Assembly (NCBI RefSeq): GCF_010501105.1
Contig: NZ_QVMQ01000001.1
Coordinates: 1 to 64,000 of the forward strand
Reading direction: 5' to 3'
From: Dysgonomonas sp. 511
GTDB taxonomy: Bacteria > Bacteroidota > Bacteroidia > Bacteroidales > Dysgonomonadaceae
Length of the DNA: 64,000 nucleotides
The notes beneath the pieces are model-generated. The model did not search any database. It was not told the DNA's origin and was given only the letters and a program-made list of their open reading frames with translations. The translations under genes were made by a program, and so were the position numbers. Of the stretch, positions 57,659-64,000 are shown one piece after another (position 1 is the stretch's first letter; each line of letters starts with the position of its first letter).

Positions 57659-59323
57659 ATGAATAAAATACTACATAAATTCTTCATCCTTTTTGCCGGG
57701 ATACTATTCCTGTCAGCATCGGCCTGTTCCGATGTCGACGATCCAGTGATAGCAACGCTGGAGCCGGCACAACTAGTCAGCAGCACCCCTGAAAATGGAG
57801 CAGAAGGTGTACCCATCGGCGATGTAACCATCGTCTTGACATACGACCAGAATGTTTTCTGCCCTACAGCCGGACATAGCAGGATTACACTGGGAGACGC
57901 CACTATTACAAGTGTTGCCGCCAAGCTGAGCAATGTAACTATCAAAGCTACCGGATTGCAAAAAGGCGAAATATACAACCTCGTTGTTCCCGAAGGCGTA
58001 GTGCAAGGCCCTACCTATGTAAGTGCACAGCCGGTTTCTATTAGCTTCACAGCAAAAGACGACCCGAAGATAACAGCTACGCTTTGTACTCCAAATCCTA
58101 CGGCTCAAGCACTTAAACTTTATCAATATCTGGTATCTACTTACAAGGAGAAAGTAATATCGGGAACTATGGCCAACGTAAACTGGAATGTAGAAGGTGC
58201 TGATGCAGTATATGCCCTTACGGGAAAATATCCGGCTATGAATACGTTCGACTATGTACACTTGCCATTCTCTCCAAGCAGTTGGATAGACTATAGCGAT
58301 ATTACGCCTGTAAAAGACTGGTGGAATGCAGGCGGTATAGTTTCTGCCATGTGGCACTGGAATGTACCTGTATCTGCCAGATTGTGGACGGGCGAAACAG
58401 CAATGCCGGACGACTGGTCGGGCAATGTACAGTTGACAGATGATGCCTTTGTGCAAAGTTTTGCAATAGCCAAAGTAGGCGATATTATACGTGTCGCAAT
58501 CAAAGATTTAGCAGCAGGGGCGCAAGGCTCGATCAAAGGAAGTAATTGGGGCGAAATAGCCAGCGGTTATGAATATTTTGATATAAGCGGAAGCTATTAC
58601 GAAATGCCGGTAACCGGCGAGATTCTGGAAAAGCTGCAATCGTCGGGTATGATCTTAAGCGGACACGATTATACGGTAACAGGCGTATATCTTATCCCTG
58701 CCAATTCGCAAGGCGATTACGCATTCTACAAGGAAAATACATATTTCGATGCTGCTAAGGCTACAGTTTCAGGTACATGGGAAAACGAAATATTTACTGC
58801 CGACTTGGCAAAAATCGCTACATCGTTGAAGCAATTACAATCGGAAGGCATTGCCGTTATCTGGCGTCCATTCCACGAAGCTGCCGGAGGATGGTTCTGG
58901 TGGGGCAAAGATGCCGAATCGTGCAAGAAACTCTGGATTGCCATGTTCGATTACTTCCAGGCACAGGGGGTAAACAACCTGATCTGGGTATGGACAAGCG
59001 AGCCGAATGATGCTGACTGGTATCCGGGCGATGCTTACGTAGATATTATAGGACGCGACCTCTACAATAAAGATACTGCCGCTTCCAATTCGGCCTACTG
59101 GACTGAATTTGAGCGTTACGGGCACAAGATTGTAGCACTGACCGAAAGCGGAACACTGGGGCTTCTGTCCGAACAGTGGAATGCAGGTGCGCGTTGGGCG
59201 TGGTTTATGCCGTGGTATGGAACCAACGATAATGGTGAAAACCATGCTACAGATGCTTGGTGGCAAGATGCTATGAGCCAAGATTATGTGATTACGCGCG
59301 ATCAGTTGCCAAATCTGAAATAA
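57659..59323 (+). CDS. GH26 endo-beta-mannanase lipoprotein with inserted binding module
   Basis: 554 aa from the ATG at 57659. Lipoprotein signal to Cys23 (SASAC, then SDVDD). Residues about 35-135 form an Ig-like domain. The GH26 barrel starts near residue 145 (LYQYLVSTYKEKVISG). The catalytic acid/base is Glu407 in RPFHEAAGGWFWWG and the nucleophile Glu496 in ALTESGT. Between two barrel strands, residues 241-348, a foreign module interrupts the enzyme; it matches the C-terminal module of the preceding lipoprotein. The enzyme would cut beta-1,4-mannan at the surface. An in-frame TTG two codons earlier is not used. Confidence 0.9.
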   Translation: MNKILHKFFILFAGILFLSASACSDVDDPVIATLEPAQLVSSTPENGAEGVPIGDVTIVLTYDQNVFCPTAGHSRITLGDATITSVAAKLSNVTIKATGLQKGEIYNLVVPEGVVQGPTYVSAQPVSISFTAKDDPKITATLCTPNPTAQALKLYQYLVSTYKEKVISGTMANVNWNVEGADAVYALTGKYPAMNTFDYVHLPFSPSSWIDYSDITPVKDWWNAGGIVSAMWHWNVPVSARLWTGETAMPDDWSGNVQLTDDAFVQSFAIAKVGDIIRVAIKDLAAGAQGSIKGSNWGEIASGYEYFDISGSYYEMPVTGEILEKLQSSGMILSGHDYTVTGVYLIPANSQGDYAFYKENTYFDAAKATVSGTWENEIFTADLAKIATSLKQLQSEGIAVIWRPFHEAAGGWFWWGKDAESCKKLWIAMFDYFQAQGVNNLIWVWTSEPNDADWYPGDAYVDIIGRDLYNKDTAASNSAYWTEFERYGHKIVALTESGTLGLLSEQWNAGARWAWFMPWYGTNDNGENHATDAWWQDAMSQDYVITRDQLPNLK

Positions 59324-59333
59324 ATAATTCTGT

Positions 59334-60377
59334 ATGAAGAGGAATAATAAAATGAAGGAGAAAATGAAAAATTACAAGGTTGTTAGAAATAATGTGAGTA
59401 TGAGTTTGTTATTCCTCTTCTGCATGTTTTTTGCTGATTGCTTGGGAGCAACACCGTCTCTGGTGGAAGGAAAACCTCAGGGCTTTGTCGGCAAACATGG
59501 ATTCCTTTCCGTAAAAGGAAAACACCTGGTAGACTGCAATGGCGATGTTATAGCATTACGGGGTGTCAGCCTCGGATGGCACAATTGGTGGTCTGAGTTT
59601 TATAATAAAGAGACTGTTGCGTGGCTAAATACAGATTGGGATGCAACATTGATAAGGGCTGCTATCGGGGTCGACCCCGATGGTGCTTATATCAGCAATC
59701 CCGATAAGGCGATGCAATGTCTTTATAACGTTATAAATGCAGCTATCGAGAACAACATGTATGTCATTGTCGATTGGCATAGCCATACCATCAAGGCAGA
59801 TGAGGCAAAGGCATTCTTTACGCAGGTAGCTACTAAGTATAAGGATTATCCCAATATTATTTATGAAATATTCAACGAACCCGAAAATCAGTCGTGGGAA
59901 GAGGTAAAAGCCTATTCGGAAGAACTGATAAAGACTATCCGTCAGATAGACAAGAAGAATGTAATACTGGTTGGTTGCCCACATTGGGACCAGGATATAC
60001 ATCTGGTAGCTGACAACCCGATCGTAGGATATGAAAATATAATGTACACAATACATTTCTATGCAGCCACCCACAAACAGGATTTACGCGATAGAGCAGA
60101 TTATGCTTTAAATAAAAACATACCTGTCTTTATATCCGAATGCGCTTCGATGGAAGCAACGGGCGACGGGCCTATCAATTACGAATCGTGGCAACAATGG
60201 CTCAACTGGATGGAAGCCAACCGGCTTAGCTGGGTTGCGTGGTCGGTATCTGCTAAAGACGAAACATGTTCGATGGTCAAAGATTCGTCTTCGCCATTAA
60301 GCAGATGGAACGACAACGACCTGAAAGAGTGGGGGCAAATAGTAAGGAAAACAATAAAAGAATATAACGGAAAATGA
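59334..60377 (+). CDS. GH5 (subfamily 2-like) endoglucanase
   Basis: 347 aa. Hydrophobic N-terminal segment (MSLLFLFCMFFADCLGA) is a signal peptide with a long charged n-region; starts 18 or 30 bases downstream are alternatives. The GH5 barrel shows LRGVSLGWHNWW, VIVDWHSH, the acid/base Glu182 in IFNEPE and the nucleophile Glu269 in ISECAS, with a final WSVSAKDE segment. GH5_2 members cut cellulose-type beta-1,4-glucan. Placed in a mannan locus it suggests the substrate contains glucose, as in glucomannan. It starts 10 bases after the GH26 stop and overlaps the next gene by 4 bases. Confidence 0.88.
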   Translation: MKRNNKMKEKMKNYKVVRNNVSMSLLFLFCMFFADCLGATPSLVEGKPQGFVGKHGFLSVKGKHLVDCNGDVIALRGVSLGWHNWWSEFYNKETVAWLNTDWDATLIRAAIGVDPDGAYISNPDKAMQCLYNVINAAIENNMYVIVDWHSHTIKADEAKAFFTQVATKYKDYPNIIYEIFNEPENQSWEEVKAYSEELIKTIRQIDKKNVILVGCPHWDQDIHLVADNPIVGYENIMYTIHFYAATHKQDLRDRADYALNKNIPVFISECASMEATGDGPINYESWQQWLNWMEANRLSWVAWSVSAKDETCSMVKDSSSPLSRWNDNDLKEWGQIVRKTIKEYNGK

Positions 60378-62152
60378 AAGCTTTAAGGTTAGGTTTGGTT
60401 ATCCTTGTCGGAATAAGTTTTTTATACTCCTGTCAGGGAAATAACGAGGAAGATACATCTGCACCCGTCAAAGAATCTTATTCCGGCGTTTGGAAATTCC
60501 ATGCCGGGGAAGGGACTGATAGTTTGTGGATGAATGCCAATTACAACGATTCTTTGTGGCAGGAAATAACATCTTCTAAATCGCTCAAAGAGCAAGATGT
60601 TTCGCTCGAAAACGGTTTTGGTTGGTATCGTAAAACCATCCGGTTCTGCGATAGCTTGCAGGCTGCCATCAAGAAGTCTGGTGCGGCAATGTTGCATCTT
60701 GGTAAATTTGCCGCTTGCGACGAAGTTTACGTCAATGGAAACTTGGTTGGAAAGACTGGCGAGTTTCCCCATAACTACAAGGGATATTTCGACAACGAAC
60801 GCAATTATATCGTTTACGACAAAGACCTGAATCTTGAAGGCACTAATACCATTGCCATCAAATTCCATGACGGATGGAGCGCAGCCGGAGGATTTATCGA
60901 AGGTGCAGGTTTGTCTGTATCTTCTGCTACCACGAACGATAAATTTGCACTAAAAGTTATTGTCTACGACCCCGACTATATTTTCATGGGAACAAATCCA
61001 ATAAAAATAGGAATTGATCTGCAAAACAATAATAAATGGAATGTAGACGGACGGTTGTATGTCACCCTTACCACAGACGATTATCAGCCAATAAGCTCCG
61101 ATTCTTTAGACATCGAAGTGGGCAAAAATTCGAATTTCATTAAGGATTATACATTCAAAAATCCTGCTCCCGGATTTTATCGCTATACAGTGCAGTTCAG
61201 ACGGAAAGGAGAAACCGTTTGTGAAAAGAAATTCAATGTAGGCTACGAACCTGAGAAAATACAATCGCCGGTTGATGCTAAAACCGATTTCAAAGAATTT
61301 TGGGACAATAACCTGAAAGAATTGGCTAAAGTAGCTCCAAACTATAAGCTTACGCCAATCCCCGAAGCATCGCAAGTCGATTATGATATGTATCTGGTCG
61401 AGATGCGTTCTTTCGGCAACGAACTGATAAGAGGATATTATGCCAAGCCTAAGCGCGAAGGCAAGCATCCTGTGATAGTAGAATATATGGGCTATGGCTC
61501 TTCTCCCTATTATCCGAATCAGTGGTGGGACGGCTTTGCATATTTCGTATTGTCGATACGGGGACAGGCACTCAACCAGCCGGCAAACAAATATGGCACA
61601 TGGATAACCTACGGACTGAATGATAAATCTGACTATTATTACCGTGGCGCCTTTCTAGATGTTATCCGTGCATTAGACTTTGTTTCTTCACGTGCTGAGA
61701 TAGACGCAGATAGAATAGTGGTAAGGGGAGGTAGCCAGGGTGGAGCCTTATCATTTGTAGCAGCAGCGCTCGACAAGCGGGTAAAAGCCGCAGCACCGAA
61801 TATTCCTTTCCTATCCGATTATCCTGATTATTTCAAGATTGCCCTTTGGCCGAAGAGCGATTTCGACAATTATATGCAAGGTCATCCTACCGCCCAATGG
61901 GACGATATATATAACCTACTCACATACTTCGACATAAAAAACCTTGCCCAGTGGATAGAATGCCCTGTAGTAATGGGAATAGGGGTACAGGACGATGTAT
62001 GTCCGCCTCATATCAACTTTGCAGCATACAACCAGATAAAAGCAGAAAAAAGTTGGATGGCATTCCCCGAGTACGAGCATAGTGTAGGCAAAGAATTTAA
62101 TGATACGGCTATGGCCTTATTCAGAAAAAAATTAAAAGTAGAAAAACCATGA
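60374..62152 (+). CDS. CE7-like acetyl esterase with N-terminal jelly-roll domain
   Basis: 592 aa. Lipoprotein signal to Cys20 (LYSC). Residues about 34-185 resemble the sugar-binding jelly roll of GH2 enzymes (WKFHAGEG, NGFGWYRKTI, CDEVYVNGNLVG). Residues about 300-590 are an alpha/beta hydrolase of the acetyl xylan esterase type (AXE1/CE7): nucleophile Ser454 in GGSQGG, acid in GVQDDVCPP, and His569 in EYEHSVG. It would remove acetyl groups that block mannan cleavage. Starts overlap both neighbours by 4 bases (ATGA), so the GH5, esterase and GH5_7 genes are translationally coupled. Confidence 0.85.
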   Translation: MKALRLGLVILVGISFLYSCQGNNEEDTSAPVKESYSGVWKFHAGEGTDSLWMNANYNDSLWQEITSSKSLKEQDVSLENGFGWYRKTIRFCDSLQAAIKKSGAAMLHLGKFAACDEVYVNGNLVGKTGEFPHNYKGYFDNERNYIVYDKDLNLEGTNTIAIKFHDGWSAAGGFIEGAGLSVSSATTNDKFALKVIVYDPDYIFMGTNPIKIGIDLQNNNKWNVDGRLYVTLTTDDYQPISSDSLDIEVGKNSNFIKDYTFKNPAPGFYRYTVQFRRKGETVCEKKFNVGYEPEKIQSPVDAKTDFKEFWDNNLKELAKVAPNYKLTPIPEASQVDYDMYLVEMRSFGNELIRGYYAKPKREGKHPVIVEYMGYGSSPYYPNQWWDGFAYFVLSIRGQALNQPANKYGTWITYGLNDKSDYYYRGAFLDVIRALDFVSSRAEIDADRIVVRGGSQGGALSFVAAALDKRVKAAAPNIPFLSDYPDYFKIALWPKSDFDNYMQGHPTAQWDDIYNLLTYFDIKNLAQWIECPVVMGIGVQDDVCPPHINFAAYNQIKAEKSWMAFPEYEHSVGKEFNDTAMALFRKKLKVEKP

Positions 62153-63432
62153 CTAAAGTATTATTAGCTGTTATCGCAAGCCTGTTGTTATTCTCGTGTA
62201 AAGAGAAACCGGCAGAAGAGATAAATCCATTTGTAGCACAAAAAGACGGGCAGTTCTTTATTGGGGCAACTCCCTATTATTTCATCGGGACAAATTTCTG
62301 GTATGGAGCAATCCTCGGCTCGGAAGGTCAAGGAGGAGATCGCGAACGTTTGCATAAGGAACTCGACTTTATGAAAGCCAATGGCATTACCAACCTGCGC
62401 ATACTTGTAGGCGCCGATGGGGTGGCAGGACAAGCCGTAAAAGTAATGCCTACACTTCAACAATCACCGGGTACTTACAACGATACTATCTTCGACGGGC
62501 TCGACTATCTGCTTGCCGAAATGGATAAACGCGATATGAAAGCAGTCCTCTTCCTGAACAACAGTTGGGAATGGAGCGGTGGATACGGACAGTATCTCGA
62601 ATGGGCAGGAAAAGGAAACGTACCCGAAAAAGGTGTTTACGACTGGCCTTTGTTCGTTGAGCATGTTGCTAAATATGCCGATTGTGAAGAATGCAAAAAA
62701 TTGTTCTTCAACCATGTGAAACATGTACTAGGCCGAACAAACAGATATACCAACAGGAAATATACCGACGACCCTGCTATCATGGCATGGCAGGTAGGCA
62801 ACGAGCCGCGCGCATTTAGCGAGGAAAGAAAACCCGCATTTGCCAAATGGGTAAAAGAAACAACTGCTTTGATGCGCTCGCTCGACCCGAATCACCTGAT
62901 ATCCATAGGCTCGGAAGGGCAATGGGGCACAGAGATGGATATGGATTTATTTGAACAAATGCACGCCGACCCGAATGTCGATTACCTGACAATGCATGTC
63001 TGGCCTAAAAACTGGAGTTGGATAGATGTGAACAACATCCCCGGCTCGGTAGCTACAGGCATTGAAAAAACAAATGAATATATGCAAAACCATATCGCAG
63101 TAGCTAAGAAACTGAACAAGCCTATAGTTATGGAAGAATTTGGTTTTCCTCGCGATAATCATAAATATACGCTTGACGATCCTGTTACCGCACGCGATAA
63201 ATATTACGCCAATGTATTTGCCCAAATACTGGCATCACACAAAGATAAAGGATATTTAGCCGGATGTAATTTCTGGGCATGGGGAGGCTTCGGACGCCCT
63301 GCACACGAGTTTTGGCAGCCTTGGGACAATTATGTAGGCGACCCTTCGCAGGAAGAACAAGGCTTAAATTCGGTTTTCGATACCGATTCCACTATCAAAG
63401 TCATTAAAGAGTACGCAGATCAACTAAAATAA
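62149..63432 (+). CDS. GH5_7-like endo-beta-1,4-mannanase lipoprotein
   Basis: 427 aa. Lipoprotein signal to Cys17 (LLFSC). The sequence opens with the GH5_7 mannanase pattern FFIGATPYYFIGTNFWYG and NLRILVGADG. The acid/base is Glu219 (WQVGNEPRAFSEE) and the nucleophile Glu330 (VMEEFGFPRD). TMHVWPKNWSWID is also typical. It would cut mannan or manno-oligosaccharides, complementing the GH26 enzyme. It overlaps the esterase gene by 4 bases; the GH130 gene begins 31 bases downstream. Confidence 0.92.
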   Translation: MTKVLLAVIASLLLFSCKEKPAEEINPFVAQKDGQFFIGATPYYFIGTNFWYGAILGSEGQGGDRERLHKELDFMKANGITNLRILVGADGVAGQAVKVMPTLQQSPGTYNDTIFDGLDYLLAEMDKRDMKAVLFLNNSWEWSGGYGQYLEWAGKGNVPEKGVYDWPLFVEHVAKYADCEECKKLFFNHVKHVLGRTNRYTNRKYTDDPAIMAWQVGNEPRAFSEERKPAFAKWVKETTALMRSLDPNHLISIGSEGQWGTEMDMDLFEQMHADPNVDYLTMHVWPKNWSWIDVNNIPGSVATGIEKTNEYMQNHIAVAKKLNKPIVMEEFGFPRDNHKYTLDDPVTARDKYYANVFAQILASHKDKGYLAGCNFWAWGGFGRPAHEFWQPWDNYVGDPSQEEQGLNSVFDTDSTIKVIKEYADQLK

Positions 63433-63463
63433 AAGAGAGTCTAACGAATAAACGCTAAATAAG

Positions 63464-64000
63464 ATGAACGAGCTATTTAAAAAACGTCTGGAGGCTGTCA
63501 CAGCAGCATACGATCAACTGATTACACGCAAAAACGAACCGGTATTGCCGGGTAACGGTATATTCGAACGATATAAATATCCTGTACTTACGGCAGCCCA
63601 TGCCCCGGTGATATGGAGATATGACATGTCGCCCAAAACCAATCCTTATTTCATGGAGCGTTTCGGAATCAACGGCACATTCAATGCCGGAGCAATGAAG
63701 TGGAATGGCAAATACCTGATGGCTGTTCGTGTGGAAGGAAACGACCGTAAATCATTCTTTGCTATAGCCGAAAGTCCAAATGGTATAGACAATTTCAAAT
63801 TCTGGGATTATCCTATTGTAATGCCCGAAACAGATAATCCGGACGTCAATGTATATGATATGCGCCTTACAGCCCACGAAGACGGATGGATTTATGGCGT
63901 GTTCTGCACCGAACGAAAAGATCCGGATGCCAAGCCCGGCGATTTGTCGTCGGCTGTAGCTGCTGCCGGAATTGCCCGTACCAAAGATTTGGTTAATTGG
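63464..64000 (+). CDS. GH130 mannosylglucose phosphorylase, 5' part
   Basis: 179 codons are present and the gene runs off the right edge. The sequence matches 4-O-beta-D-mannosyl-D-glucose phosphorylase (GH130_1) closely: KNEPVLPGNGIFERYKYPVL, NAGAMKWNGKYLMAVRVEG, ESPNGIDNFKFWDYP, and the catalytic acid region NVYDMRLTAHEDGW (Asp132). No signal peptide, so it is cytoplasmic. It would split Man-Glc with phosphate into mannose-1-phosphate and glucose. An epimerase that makes Man-Glc from mannobiose would be expected nearby, beyond this window. Confidence 0.93.
   Translation, partial: MNELFKKRLEAVTAAYDQLITRKNEPVLPGNGIFERYKYPVLTAAHAPVIWRYDMSPKTNPYFMERFGINGTFNAGAMKWNGKYLMAVRVEGNDRKSFFAIAESPNGIDNFKFWDYPIVMPETDNPDVNVYDMRLTAHEDGWIYGVFCTERKDPDAKPGDLSSAVAAAGIARTKDLVNW

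Overview
The window looks like chromosome of a Bacteroidales bacterium, most plausibly Dysgonomonas or a close relative. The evidence is the phylum-specific -7 promoter element TAnnTTTG (often with TTTG about 20 bases upstream), two SusC/SusD (RagA/RagB) pairs, an ArgF' transcarbamylase of the Bacteroides type, a FeoA-FeoB fusion, a glycine-lipid-type acyltransferase pair, and lipoproteins starting Cys-Ser-Asp-Asp-Asp. The genus is inference; the phylum is well supported. I saw no phage, transposase, integrase, CRISPR array or rRNA operon.

Layout. 1-9.1 kb: housekeeping genes: a CCA-adding enzyme, dihydrofolate reductase, ribosomal protein L34, a CvpA-like protein and a secreted thioredoxin. 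Then comes a tight run of two acyltransferases (putative glycine lipid synthesis), a DNA alkyl-repair enzyme, a Maf pyrophosphatase and an orphan histidine kinase, followed by a peptide transporter. 9.1-17.5 kb: topoisomerase IV subunit B, PurU, a second POT transporter, a secreted twin-PDZ protein and an ABC-F ATPase with one degenerate ATP site. An intergenic repeat cluster lies just upstream of purU. 17.5-21.6 kb: a minus-strand operon pyrE - SRPBCC gene - argH - serB, flanked by two candidate structured RNAs. 21.9-29.7 kb: a Cys-rich FeoB-associated peptide, an isolated SusC/SusD pair and FeoAB. 29.7-48 kb: tRNA-His, an amino-acid symporter next to a secreted amidotransferase-dipeptidase fusion, prmA, an aldo/keto reductase, proB-proA, an ArgF'-type transcarbamylase, a histone-H1-like protein, an FAD protein, a cytoplasmic alpha-amylase, a BI-1 protein, GAPDH and groES-groEL.

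48-64 kb is a polysaccharide utilization locus (PUL) cut by the right edge. It holds an AraC-type regulator, SusC, SusD, two surface glycan-binding lipoproteins with TIG repeats, a GH26 mannanase, a GH5_2-like endoglucanase, a CE7-like acetyl esterase, a GH5_7-like mannanase and the start of a GH130 mannosylglucose phosphorylase. Together these point to acetylated (gluco)mannan as substrate. Oligosaccharides would be made and deacetylated at the surface, imported by SusCD, and split inside the cell by phosphorolysis of Man-Glc.

The observations I would check first are these. (1) A ~51-52 bp intergenic repeat with fixed architecture is present three times. (2) A ~235 nt minus-strand RNA upstream of pyrE has a full promoter, a terminator and a rod-like fold. 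(3) A putative carbohydrate-binding module is shared between a surface binding protein and an insertion inside the GH26 mannanase. (4) Residue 90 of the ArgF' protein is Ser instead of a specificity-determining Pro or Glu. (5) The ABC-F protein has lost one of its two ATP sites in a coordinated way.
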